Assembly: GCA_016926155.1 (NCBI GenBank)
Contig: JAFGPC010000173.1
Span: 1-35,089, forward strand
Origin: Sedimentisphaerales bacterium
GTDB lineage: Bacteria > Planctomycetota > Phycisphaerae > Sedimentisphaerales > Anaerohalosphaeraceae
DNA: 35,089 nt
Direction: 5' to 3'
Shown here: positions 1 to 7,186 of the stretch, piece by piece
Layout: every line of letters starts with the position of its first letter
Numbering within the stretch: the first letter of the stretch is position 1
Translations under genes and position numbers: made by a program
Notes under the pieces: model-generated
The model's database searches: none
What the model was told of the DNA's origin: nothing
The model's input: only the letters and a program-made list of their open reading frames with translations

Positions 1-332
1 ACCTCGACCGCCCGGCTGTCGCACCAGATGATCGACGGACGCAGGACGTTTTTGTCCTTATCGACACAGACCAGACCATGCATCTGGTAGGTGATCCCGA
101 TGGCCTTGATCTGGCCCGGATCGATATGAGCAGCGGCAAGAACCTCGGTGGTGGCATCCTTGACATTGGCCCACCAATCTTCCGGACGCTGTTCGGCCCA
201 GCCGGGCTGAGGGGCGATGATCGGCATTTCCTTCTTGGGGCAGGTCGCCGAGGCAACCACCGCCTGACTGTCCGCATCCATCAATGTCGCCTTAACCGAA
301 CTGGTTCCGGCATCGAATCCGAGCAAATACAT
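1..332 (-). CDS. xylB: Xylulokinase (FGGY family), N-terminal part, truncated by window edge
   Basis: This would phosphorylate D-xylulose with ATP to xylulose 5-phosphate in the cytoplasm, feeding pentoses into the pentose phosphate pathway. About 110 N-terminal residues are visible and the rest lies beyond base 1. The sequence opens with MYLLGFDAGTSSVKATLMD, the phosphate-binding DxGT(S/T)SxK motif of the FGGY fold. It continues with GWAEQRPEDWW and ITYQMHGLV, the segment that contacts the sugar in XylB, and RPSIIWCDSRAVE. The start is ATG at 332, preceded by AGGAAAGGA. The family call is firm. Xylulokinase over other FGGY kinases rests on the QMHG segment and on GH43/GH51 pentosidases in the window. 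A divergent thioredoxin-fold gene begins about 200 bases away. Confidence 0.88.
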   Translation of the reverse strand, partial: MYLLGFDAGTSSVKATLMDADSQAVVASATCPKKEMPIIAPQPGWAEQRPEDWWANVKDATTEVLAAAHIDPGQIKAIGITYQMHGLVCVDKDKNVLRPSIIWCDSRAVE

Positions 333-376
333 GGCAATCCGTCCTTTCCTGGAAAAGTGTCAATTCTGCCCCGCTC

Positions 377-404
377 AGTATCGCGATAAATCCTGTTTTG
401 TCAA
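377..404 (-). promoter_or_regulatory. Candidate sigma-70-type promoter for xylulokinase
   Basis: On the minus strand a perfect TTGACA (-35, plus-strand 399-404) is followed after 16 bases by GATACT (plus-strand 377-382, 4 of 6 matches to TATAAT). This leaves a leader of roughly 40 bases before the ATG at 332. A second TTGACA lies near 358-363 but is too close to the start codon. Sequence match only. Confidence 0.4.
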
Positions 405-529
405 TTGCTAAGGACAGACAGATCGGAGAATGACCACAGGATGCGGGTTGCGAAACGGCGGGCAATATGGTAAGTTGGGTTTCGAACAGTGAATGGCATT
501 CATAGGGGCTTTGTTTGAAAGGATTGACC

Positions 530-1528
530 GTGAAGATTCGAATTCTCTCCCTCGTGCTGTGTATTCTCGTTTCCTCGACTCTGGCGCAGGACAAGCCGGA
601 GGCCAAAATCGGCGATCCCGCCGGTAAGCTGGAAGGCCTGCAATGGATTAAAGGGGGACCGGTGGAATTGAAGAAAGACAAGGTGTTTGTCGTGGAGTTC
701 TGGGCGACCTGGTGTCCCCCCTGCCGGACGAGCATTCCGCACCTGACCGAGGTCCAGAAAAAGTTCAAGGAAAGCGGCGTAACCGTAATCGGGATCAGCA
801 ACGAAACCGCCGACAAGGTCAAGCCTTTCGTCGAGGAAAAAGGGGACGAGATGGCGTATGTTGTTGCCATAGATCCCGAGAAGAAGACGACACCCAAGTA
901 TATGCAAGCCTATAAACAGGGAGGCATTCCGACAGCGTTTATTGTAGACAAGCAGGGAAACATTGCGTGGGTGGGGCATCCCATGGCCGATCTGGATGCG
1001 GTACTGGCCCAGGTCGTGGAAGGAACCTTTGATGTTCAGGAGTATGCCAAAAAGAAGGCCCTGGAGCGGGAAAAATATGAAAAGAGCGTCAAGGCGTTTA
1101 AGGAATATTTCGAGGCGATCGGACAGGACGATGGCGCTGAAAAGGCCGTCAAACTGGCCCGGCAGTTGATTGTCAACGGTTCGGATCAGATGCTCAATAC
1201 CTTTGCCTGGCGGATTTTGACGGAAGTGGAAGGGGATAAGCAGGATCTGGCGACGGCATTGAAGGCGGCAGCCAAGGCGAATAAACTGACGGAGGGGAAA
1301 AACGCGGCGGTTCTCGATACATTTGGACTGGCATTGTTTAAAAACGGCAAAATCGCCCGTGCAATCAAGGTGCAAACCCAGGCGGTAAAGCTGGTCAAAA
1401 ACAATGAGCAGATGCACAAGGAAATGGCCGAACGACTGGCCGAATTCAAGAAGGCCCGCACTAAACAGACCGCTAAGAAAAAAACAGAAAAAAAGGACGA
1501 AATCAAAGAAAAAGCTCCCGAGAAATAG
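530..1528 (+). CDS. Exported TlpA/ResA-like thioredoxin-fold protein with C-terminal helical region
   Basis: A predicted exported thiol-disulfide protein of 332 residues. I chose GTG at 530 because AAAGGA lies 6 bases upstream and it gives a clean signal peptide (MKIRILSLVLCILVSSTLAQ, about 20 residues); TTG codons at 515 and 524 are in frame but worse placed. Residues about 25-175 form a TlpA/ResA-like redoxin domain with the active site WCPPC (C62, C65) and a cis-proline loop in GGIPTAFIVD. The second half is helical and TPR-like, with the repeated sense 'AFAWRIL...LDTFGLALFKNGKIARAIKVQTQAVKL'. The tail (last about 25 residues) is very rich in Lys and Glu. Fusion of redoxin to a TPR-like tail is known in Planctomycetes and Bacteroidetes. 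The substrate is unknown. Reduction could come from the DsbD encoded at 25902. Confidence 0.85.
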   Translation: MKIRILSLVLCILVSSTLAQDKPEAKIGDPAGKLEGLQWIKGGPVELKKDKVFVVEFWATWCPPCRTSIPHLTEVQKKFKESGVTVIGISNETADKVKPFVEEKGDEMAYVVAIDPEKKTTPKYMQAYKQGGIPTAFIVDKQGNIAWVGHPMADLDAVLAQVVEGTFDVQEYAKKKALEREKYEKSVKAFKEYFEAIGQDDGAEKAVKLARQLIVNGSDQMLNTFAWRILTEVEGDKQDLATALKAAAKANKLTEGKNAAVLDTFGLALFKNGKIARAIKVQTQAVKLVKNNEQMHKEMAERLAEFKKARTKQTAKKKTEKKDEIKEKAPEK

Positions 1529-1558
1529 GTCGGATGTGAATTTTTGCACGATAGAGGG

Positions 1559-1587
1559 TTGCTTTTTTACTGTCGGTTACGGATAAT
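1559..1587 (+). promoter_or_regulatory. Promoter of the tRNA-Val gene
   Basis: TTGCTT (1559-1564) and GATAAT (1582-1587) are separated by exactly 17 bases. Transcription would begin around 1594, about five bases before the mature tRNA 5' end. Good fit to a sigma-70-type promoter, seen directly in sequence; not tested. Confidence 0.6.
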
Positions 1588-1598
1588 ACGCAGTTCCG

Positions 1599-1672
1599 GG
1601 GCGGTTAGCTCAGTTGGCTAGAGCGCATGCTCGACATGCATGAGGCCACAGGTTCAAGTCCTGTACCGCCCA
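1599..1672 (+). tRNA. tRNA-Val (anticodon GAC), with C at position 33
   Basis: The full cloverleaf can be drawn. Acceptor stem GGGCGGT pairs with ACCGCCC (1599-1605 with 1665-1671); D stem GCTC/GAGC; anticodon stem CATGC/GCATG (1626-1630 with 1638-1642); T arm ACAGG-TTCAAGT-CCTGT; discriminator A at 1672. The seven-base anticodon loop is TCGACAT, giving anticodon GAC (1633-1635), which reads GUC/GUU valine codons. A35, C36 and A73 are known valine identity elements. CCA is not encoded. The base before the anticodon is C instead of the nearly universal U33. Because GCATGC is self-complementary, I tried shifted registers, but none gives a better stem or a U33. Confidence 0.9.
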
Positions 1673-1770
1673 GTTAAGATGGCCTTTTCAATGAAGACTT
1701 ACAAGTCTCTTCGTCTTTCCGTAGTCATAATTTAAACAAGACAAAAATATGTTTCTAGGAGCTATGGATA

Positions 1771-2727
1771 ATGAAAACTATCTTTATGACAATCCTGTGT
1801 TCCATGCTTTTCGTTGTTTCTGTTCACGCAGGCAATCCTGTCTTTGACGGATGGTACGCCGATCCCGAAGGCATCATCATTGACAATGAGTACTGGATTT
1901 TTCCCACCTATTCCGCTCCTTATGATAAACAGCTCCATCTGGACGCCTTTTCTTCCCCGGATCTGGTACAGTGGACCAAACATGAACGGATACTGGATAA
2001 TACAATTGTGCCATGGATTCGTCGGGCCTTGTGGGCCCCGGCAATTGTGCAAAAAGACGGCAAGTTCTACTTGTTTTTCGGGGCAAATGACGTACACGAA
2101 GGTGAAATTGGCGGCATAGGCGTAGCTGTTGCAGACCGGCCCGATGGGCCGTTTAAAGACCTCCTGGGCAAGCCTTTGATCGGTAAGATTCATAACGGAG
2201 CCCAGCCGATCGACCAGTTTGTTTTTCTGGATAAAGATGGACAGTATTACATGATCTACGGTGGGTGGTCCCACTGCAATATCGCCCGGCTCAGGGAGGA
2301 TTTCACCGGCTTTCTTCCTTTCGACGATGACTCTATTTTCAAAGAAATTACTCCCAAAGGCTATGTCGAGGGTCCCGTGATGTTCCGCAAGGATGGGCGA
2401 TACTATTTCATGTGGTCCGAAGGCGGCTGGGGCGGCCCCCATTATTCGGTCGCTTATGCCATTGCCGATTCGCCCTTGGGACCGTTTAAACGCATCGGCA
2501 AGGTTCTCCAGCAAGATCCCCAGATTGCAACCGGTGCGGGCCATCACTCGGTCATTCATGATCCGCAGGCCGATATCTGGTATGCCGTGTATCACCGTCG
2601 TCCTCTCTCGGAAACCAATCCCAACCACCGTGTTACCTGTATTGACCGTATGTACTTCGACGAGAAAGGTTTTATCAAACCGATCAAAATCACGCATGAA
2701 GGAGTGGAGAAACACACCCTGAATTAG
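1771..2727 (+). CDS. Secreted glycoside hydrolase family 43 enzyme (probable arabinofuranosidase/xylosidase)
   Basis: A 318-residue exported enzyme predicted to release pentose units from plant or algal hemicellulose. The start at 1771 follows AGGAG at about 10 bases. A signal peptide spans residues 1-20 (ends VHA). The five-bladed propeller of GH43 is recognisable with its three acidic residues in order: D31 in WYADPE (general base), D148 in QPIDQF (pKa modulator) and E200 in VEGPVMF (general acid). H259 in GAGHHS fits the conserved central histidine that binds a metal in many members. The length is that of a bare catalytic domain, with no binding module. The subfamily and thus the exact bond cleaved cannot be read from the sequence. 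It stands alone between a tRNA and a long noncoding stretch. Confidence 0.88.
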   Translation: MKTIFMTILCSMLFVVSVHAGNPVFDGWYADPEGIIIDNEYWIFPTYSAPYDKQLHLDAFSSPDLVQWTKHERILDNTIVPWIRRALWAPAIVQKDGKFYLFFGANDVHEGEIGGIGVAVADRPDGPFKDLLGKPLIGKIHNGAQPIDQFVFLDKDGQYYMIYGGWSHCNIARLREDFTGFLPFDDDSIFKEITPKGYVEGPVMFRKDGRYYFMWSEGGWGGPHYSVAYAIADSPLGPFKRIGKVLQQDPQIATGAGHHSVIHDPQADIWYAVYHRRPLSETNPNHRVTCIDRMYFDEKGFIKPIKITHEGVEKHTLN

Positions 2728-2920
2728 TCTGCGACTTGTCCCACTCCTTAACCTGAATCGGCTCCGTCGATGCAAGGGGTGAATACAGTTGCTTCCCAAG
2801 AATTACCCTCAAAACAATAAAGGGAAAATACTGAACGCATTCCAGTAATAATACCTATTTAAAATATTTTTTTAGTTCCTTGCTCTCCTTGCCGATACTC
2901 TAAGTACCTTTAAGATCTTT

Positions 2921-2997
2921 AAGACTGGTTGGGTCTCTATGGCAACCCCGCTGCAAAGCGTAAAATCTCTACCGCCAAACAACCCACCAGTCTTTTT
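2921..2997 (+). ncRNA. Candidate structured RNA element, copy 1 (70 nt plus T tract)
   Basis: AAGACTGG (2921-2928) pairs with CCAGTCTT (2987-2994). A single bulged T at 2929 follows, then TGGGT (2930-2934) pairs with ACCCA (2982-2986), giving a 13-bp closing helix with one bulge. Inside is a CGCT-GCAA-AGCG hairpin with a GNRA tetraloop (2949-2960) and a TGGC/GCCA pairing (2940-2943 with 2974-2977). The 3' strand runs into TTTTT (2993-2997), as in an intrinsic terminator. The direct hexamer TCTCTA occurs twice inside. Whether it is transcribed is not known. Confidence 0.4.
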
Positions 2998-3081
2998 ACT
3001 TTTCTCCCGATTACTATCATTGGGGGGATACTCAAATTATTTCTCAGTATCTCCGCAATCCAATGGGGGAATAAGTCTAAA

Positions 3082-3116
3082 AAGCGACCGGGGAAATACC
3101 GACGCACCGGCCGCTT
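3082..3116. repeat. Imperfect inverted repeat
   Basis: AAGCGACCGG (3082-3091) pairs with CCGGCCGCTT (3107-3116) with one A/C mismatch around a 15-base loop. No T tract follows, so it is not a standard terminator. It lies between the two 70-nt elements. Confidence 0.45.
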
Positions 3117-3309
3117 CGGAGGGGAGAAAATGCTTGGTATCACCCACGAAATGAAGAAAAACCGCCCGCTTTAATTCTCCCCTTCATGTTTCTCCCCTCA
3201 AACGGGGCTTCCCGTCCCTGTGTATATAGTCCCGTATCGCGGGCGGATATTAAAACATACACCAAATCGAACGGATGGCAAGATACTTGGGAAATGGAGA
3301 AGTTTTTTC

Positions 3310-3348
3310 GAAAATCGTTCAAGTGCCCATCGCATTTAAACGACTTTC
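3310..3348. repeat. Long imperfect hairpin
   Basis: GAAAATCGTTCAAGTG (3310-3325) pairs with CATTTAAACGACTTTC (3333-3348): 16 positions with 13 Watson-Crick pairs, one G-T and two mismatches, closed by a seven-base loop. Outside it, AAGTT (3300s) can pair with AACTT (3350s) across a symmetric internal loop, lengthening the stem. Compensated pairing of this length in noncoding DNA suggests a structured RNA or a protein-binding palindrome. Confidence 0.5.
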
Positions 3349-3371
3349 TGGCTAACTTTGGGAAACATTTT

Positions 3372-3445
3372 GACTGGGTGGGTTGCCACAGCAAGCCTTC
3401 TAACCTTAACCTTATCATGCCCTGCTATAAGCCCACCAGTCTTTT
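3372..3445 (+). ncRNA. Candidate structured RNA element, copy 2 (70 nt plus T run)
   Basis: GACTGG (3372-3377) pairs with CCAGTC (3436-3441). A single bulged G at 3378 follows, then TGGG (3379-3382) pairs with CCCA (3432-3435). A TTTT run follows at 3442. The distance from GACTGG to the end of CCAGTC is 70 bases, the same as in the copy at 2923, and the one-base bulge sits at the same place. The interior sequence is largely different, so the shared feature is architecture rather than simple duplication. Confidence 0.35.
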
Positions 3446-3557
3446 ATCCAAGATGAAGGAACTGAATTCATTTAAAATTCTGCCATTGCTGTAATATTGA
3501 CCAGGCAATGACGTCTATCAAATAGTCAAATGCTGTTGTTGCGGGGAGGTATCGAAA

Positions 3558-3998
3558 ATGAAGGTAATTTCTTCATGCATCGTGGGTGTGTTGCTCTTTA
3601 TGGCGGGATGCAGTTCCGATCCGCCCGTCGTGTCTCATGGGAGCGAAGTGCTCAGCGTAGATCCGGCCTTTGCAGAACAAGTCTCTATTGCCCTGGTCGA
3701 TGTACATCGGGAAATGGCACATTGGATTGACAATGAAGACAATACGAAAAGCGATCCGAGTTATAAAGCCGGTTCCCGCCGATGGAAAACCGGGACCGGA
3801 GACAATGAGAAGATAACTTGTGAACGCAGCTATATGGAATTCCGCACGGATAAGGATATTCTGGTTCGGATTGAAACGGTCTTCATCCCGGACCAGACGC
3901 TTCTGGTCTCATTGGATTGTGACGATGAAGAGGAAACCTTCCGGCTGCATAACATGGTTATGGAAAAAATACGTGCAAAGTGCGTAGGGGAAAGCTAA
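3558..3998 (+). CDS. Small predicted lipoprotein of unknown function
   Basis: A 146-residue protein starting at 3558, preceded by GGGGAGG at about 11 bases. The N-terminus (MKVISSCIVGVLLFMAGCSS) is a short signal peptide with a lipobox-like MAGC, so Cys18 would be lipidated and the protein anchored in a membrane facing outward. Met at -3 is a less common lipobox residue. The mature part is acidic and contains two further Cys (in ITCERSY and SLDCDDEE) besides one near the C-terminus (RAKCVGE). I do not recognise a domain. It is transcribed towards the lactonase gene, whose end lies 28 bases away. Confidence 0.7.
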   Translation: MKVISSCIVGVLLFMAGCSSDPPVVSHGSEVLSVDPAFAEQVSIALVDVHREMAHWIDNEDNTKSDPSYKAGSRRWKTGTGDNEKITCERSYMEFRTDKDILVRIETVFIPDQTLLVSLDCDDEEETFRLHNMVMEKIRAKCVGES

Positions 3999-4025
3999 AA
4001 GAGTCTGAAGGAGGAGTCCATATCA

Positions 4026-4904
4026 TTAGAGAACGGCAAGGTATTCAGGGCGGCCATGGATGGACACGGGAATCTGAAAGATCTGGCCGCCGAGGTCGCT
4101 GGGATCGGAGTTGTCGGCTTTGGCGCTGGTTACGTACAGATCGGTCAGATCAGGGCCGCCGAATGTGAGACTGGAGATATTAGCCGTAGGCATCCGAATC
4201 TCTCGCTCACTCTTTCCTGCCGGATTCAGGCGCAATACCTTGCCGCCGCGATAGCACGCCACCCATACATAGCCATCGGCATCCATGGTGATCCCATCCG
4301 GACTGCCGTCTTCGGGGCTGCCTTCATAGAACAATTGAGGATTGGCGATCTGTCCTGAATCGCGATCATAGTCATATCGCGTAATGGTTCGCGGACGGGA
4401 ATCCGTATGATAGAAATATCGGCCTTCCGGCGAGAAGGCCATCCCATTGGAGGTCCGCAGATTATGCAGGACGGCGACAGGTTCTTTGTCCTGTTCAAGC
4501 CGCCAGAGAACACCATTTGTGCGGCGGCCGGTGAGGGTTCCGGCAAAGATCCGCCCGTCAGGATCGGTGATAATATCGTTGAATCTCTCATCCTCGGCGA
4601 GGGAAATCTCGAATAGGATTTCCATCTGCTGCCGGTTTGCATCGCGGTGCAGCAAGACCACATCCCGATCCGTACAGAAGACGATGTTATTGTTCCGCGT
4701 AAAGGCAAAGCCTCCGACGATCCGGTCTCCCTGCCACTCAATCTGTGAGTGTCGTGTCTGCGGATCGTACTTCCACAGCGTCCGCTTGGGGATGTCAGTC
4801 CAGTACAGTTTCTGCTCTTGAGCATTCCAGAGAGGACACTCGGCAAGATCGCATGGAGGATTGCCGATCGGATAAATTGCCGTGGAAGACATGCCTTGTC
4901 CCAT
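4026..4904 (-). CDS. SMP-30/gluconolactonase/LRE family sugar lactonase
   Basis: A 292-residue six-bladed propeller enzyme predicted to hydrolyse aldonolactones in the cytoplasm; no signal peptide is visible. The family's metal ligands are in place: E22 in LAECPLW, N153 in TSNGMAFSPEG and D203 in SPDGITMDADG, with N109 in ERFNDIITDPDG also matching the substrate-site asparagine. The start at 4904 has AGGGA about 11 bases upstream; ATG at 4892 is an alternative. It lies 16 bases downstream of the sialidase-like gene on the same strand, so the two are probably cotranscribed. The exact lactone cannot be inferred; pentonolactones, hexonolactones and non-sugar lactones all occur in the family. Confidence 0.87.
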   Translation of the reverse strand: MGQGMSSTAIYPIGNPPCDLAECPLWNAQEQKLYWTDIPKRTLWKYDPQTRHSQIEWQGDRIVGGFAFTRNNNIVFCTDRDVVLLHRDANRQQMEILFEISLAEDERFNDIITDPDGRIFAGTLTGRRTNGVLWRLEQDKEPVAVLHNLRTSNGMAFSPEGRYFYHTDSRPRTITRYDYDRDSGQIANPQLFYEGSPEDGSPDGITMDADGYVWVACYRGGKVLRLNPAGKSEREIRMPTANISSLTFGGPDLTDLYVTSAKADNSDPSDLGGQIFQIPVSIHGRPEYLAVL

Positions 4905-4920
4905 TGTTTATGAATCCCTG

Positions 4921-7128
4921 TTATCGTCCTTTAAGCCAGTCCATTGTAAAGCGATGGAAGACAATCGTTTCATACGGATTTTCCCTGCCCGCTTCATAGA
5001 AACATGCAATATCGCCGCCGGGCAGGCAGGCAAGGCACGAATACGCTGCGGAACTGGGATATAAGGTCTGTGCAATAGGCCATGTTTTACCCTCATCCAG
5101 GCTGGCCCGAACGGTCATGTTGATCCGCTGATCTTTATGGGCCGGATTGGAAAACAGAAGGATCAGCGGATCCTGCTCCTTAGGCTGATAAGATATCAGG
5201 CTTGCCTGGCAACGAGGCTCCGGCAACTGCTCATCGTATGTAATCTTCGACCAGGTCAGACCACCATCGGTACTAGTGGAAACAGCACGGGATTTCGGTC
5301 CCCGGTAGTAGTTTCGCATGTTGAGCATCAGCGTACCGTCGGTCAATTCGGCGATTTGGCATTCATTGACTTGATCGGTGAGTGTACGTCCGCCCAATGC
5401 CCATGTTTTGCCGTGATCATCGGAATAGATGATGTGCGAATAATATTTGTTTGACTCGGCTTCAATGTGATCGCAGGGAATGATCAGTCTGCCTTTACGT
5501 GGTCCATGCACAAGCTGGATTCCAATGCCCGGACCTGTAGCGTACCAGGTCCACTCCGGTTTCTTGGTCGTGGCGGTAATCTCCTGTGGTGTTGTCCAGT
5601 TGAGACCGTCGTCCGTGGATTGCGAAACAAAGACACGGCGGGTGTCCCTGCTGGTCTGCTGGATGATCTGCGGTTCGCGATCGGCACCCAGGTTCCAGGT
5701 CATCAGCAGATGGATTGTACCGGTTTCCGAATCGATTACCGGGCAGGGATTTCCGCAAGTATTGCCCTGATCATCCCATACGATCTTCTGATCGGACCAG
5801 ATAATCCCCCCGTCACCGGAGTGTTTGACCAGGAGATCGATATTGCCGCTGTCGCTTCGACTCCCTTTGCGTCCCTCACAGAAGGCCAGCAAAGTTCCAT
5901 TGGCCGTTGTGATCATAGAAGGAATACGATAGGTATGATACCCGTCCCGGCCGCTGGTATAAACGGGGGTGGTAAAAGGCTTCCCCGCAAGAATATCCAG
6001 TTCTTCGATCTTGAATCGTACACTGACAATATAGGGAGGCTCTCCCTGTGTCCAATGGCCGTATGTGGTTGTAACAAATGTTCCGTCGGGCAGCAGTTCC
6101 AGCCCCGGATAGGCACAGTCCCATTGATGATGGTTATCCATCAGACGGACGCGGTACTGTCCTTCCCGGCCGTTGACAATATCGTCCCATGTTCCCACCC
6201 AGCCGACCCAGTCGCCTTGGGTTGGGCTTTGGCGGGTTGTGTCGCGAAACGTGATAAAGAGTCGTCCATCCGGTGCATACTTTGCGACATGTCGGTCTCC
6301 GGTCAGGCTGGCGGGCAGTTCGCGGGGATCGGACCATGTCCGGCCTTCATCATCACTGAACGAAACGAATGAGTTGAATGCACGGCTGTTCTCACGAAGA
6401 AGCATCACCATGCGTTTACCGTCGGGGCTTCGCACCAGGCCCGGCTCGCAAAGATGGGCCTTTGAATGAGAGAGAATCGGCTCCGGCTCGGACCATGTCA
6501 GACCGCCATCTTTACTGGTCGTTTTATAAACAATGAACCGAACACGTTTGCCTTCGTTTTTGAGGAAACGTCCATCATCATGAAACAGGGCCATATAATC
6601 CCCGTTGGCCAATCGCTCCACCGAAGCCATCGTAACGACACCGCCGAAATCTCCAATCGGTTGTAACTGAGACCATGTTTTGCCGTCATCTTCGGAAACG
6701 GACATCCGGATCGGATACAAGCCGGAAAACAGGACAAGCCTTTTTTTCCCCTGCTTGTCGATCACACGATGTATGGTCGGAGTCTCTTTGCTCGTTGCCC
6801 AACTAGTTGGCACAGGCAACCGCTCCGACCAGGTACGCCCTCCATCGATGCTGCGTTTCATGACGACGGCGCCGCGACCATGCCCTTTGGGATAGACGCA
6901 GATCATCGTCTTGCCGTCTTCCAAGAGGACCGTCGTCGGGTGTCCGAGGTATTGGCCGGGCTCTTTGTCGACAATGATCTGACGATGAGTCTGACCGACC
7001 AGGTCAAGTATGGGGATACTGTAACCGGGCGGCATGGAAGATGATGCCGCAGCTTTCAGACGACACAGTGAATCCGGCACGGCATAAAAAACAAGCAGTG
7101 CCATACAGACAAGGTGTTTTTGTCTCAT
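4921..7128 (-). CDS. Exported tandem sialidase-fold protein (two BNR propellers)
   Basis: 735 residues from the ATG at 7128, chosen because GGAGGGG lies 8 bases upstream; an upstream ATG at 7176 has no ribosome site. A signal peptide covers about residues 1-28. Two sialidase-type propellers follow, about 45-380 and 385-735. Asp-box repeats are plentiful: SIDGGRTWSE, SEDDGKTWSQ, SKDGGLTWSE, SDDEGRTWSD, then STDDGLNW, SDDHGKTW, STDGGLTWSK and SLDEGKTW. The second propeller has a full GH33-like site: YRIP (R401), SRSDSG (D426), NECQIAEL (E589), NMRN (R605), QRIN (R668) and a Tyr in AAYSCLA (Y696). The first lacks RIP but keeps E228, R246 and Y340 at plausible positions. Sialic acid as substrate is likely for domain 2 but unproven. 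The next gene in the operon is a lactonase. Confidence 0.85.
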   Translation of the reverse strand: MRQKHLVCMALLVFYAVPDSLCRLKAAASSSMPPGYSIPILDLVGQTHRQIIVDKEPGQYLGHPTTVLLEDGKTMICVYPKGHGRGAVVMKRSIDGGRTWSERLPVPTSWATSKETPTIHRVIDKQGKKRLVLFSGLYPIRMSVSEDDGKTWSQLQPIGDFGGVVTMASVERLANGDYMALFHDDGRFLKNEGKRVRFIVYKTTSKDGGLTWSEPEPILSHSKAHLCEPGLVRSPDGKRMVMLLRENSRAFNSFVSFSDDEGRTWSDPRELPASLTGDRHVAKYAPDGRLFITFRDTTRQSPTQGDWVGWVGTWDDIVNGREGQYRVRLMDNHHQWDCAYPGLELLPDGTFVTTTYGHWTQGEPPYIVSVRFKIEELDILAGKPFTTPVYTSGRDGYHTYRIPSMITTANGTLLAFCEGRKGSRSDSGNIDLLVKHSGDGGIIWSDQKIVWDDQGNTCGNPCPVIDSETGTIHLLMTWNLGADREPQIIQQTSRDTRRVFVSQSTDDGLNWTTPQEITATTKKPEWTWYATGPGIGIQLVHGPRKGRLIIPCDHIEAESNKYYSHIIYSDDHGKTWALGGRTLTDQVNECQIAELTDGTLMLNMRNYYRGPKSRAVSTSTDGGLTWSKITYDEQLPEPRCQASLISYQPKEQDPLILLFSNPAHKDQRINMTVRASLDEGKTWPIAQTLYPSSAAYSCLACLPGGDIACFYEAGRENPYETIVFHRFTMDWLKGR

Positions 7129-7186
7129 GGTTTTCCCCTCCGTCTTACTGTACCATTCGAACAAATGGATTTCCATCCATCATGGT

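Larger units (their letters stand above)
2728..3557. other. 830-base intergenic region with multiple hairpins, no convincing gene
   Basis: No open reading frame here has a good start site, recognisable domain or plausible composition. The longest (3186-3494 plus, 3140-3418 minus) overlap each other across an inverted repeat. The stretch is AT-richer than the genes and packed with inverted repeats, listed separately: 70-nt elements at 2923 and 3372, a stem at 3082-3116 and a long hairpin at 3310-3348. It may hold one or more structured noncoding RNAs or a small nonautonomous mobile element. I do not recognise any described riboswitch or RNA class. Confidence 0.6.

Noticed and set aside
500-1549. 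349-codon minus-strand reading frame opposite the thioredoxin-fold gene
   Set aside because: It is the shadow of a gene with a clear redoxin domain and signal peptide. Its own protein is a Phe/Leu/Arg-rich string without any motif.
1762-2799. 345-codon minus-strand frame opposite GH43
   Set aside because: The plus strand carries a signal peptide, ribosome site and all three GH43 catalytic acids. The minus frame has no domain or start site.
2921-2997. Known riboswitch (SAM, c-di-GMP or cobalamin type)
   Set aside because: GGCAACC and a GNRA hairpin invite the idea, but the conserved cores of those classes are not present and no gene follows closely.
3140-3494. Overlapping ORFs of 92 and 102 codons in the gene-free stretch
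   Set aside because: They lie opposite each other over an inverted repeat, so their proteins share a similar segment (KSFKC..HLNDF). They have no ribosome site and no recognisable domain.
5467-6372. 301-codon plus-strand frame opposite the sialidase gene
   Set aside because: Shadow frame. The opposite strand shows many Asp boxes and a RIP motif.
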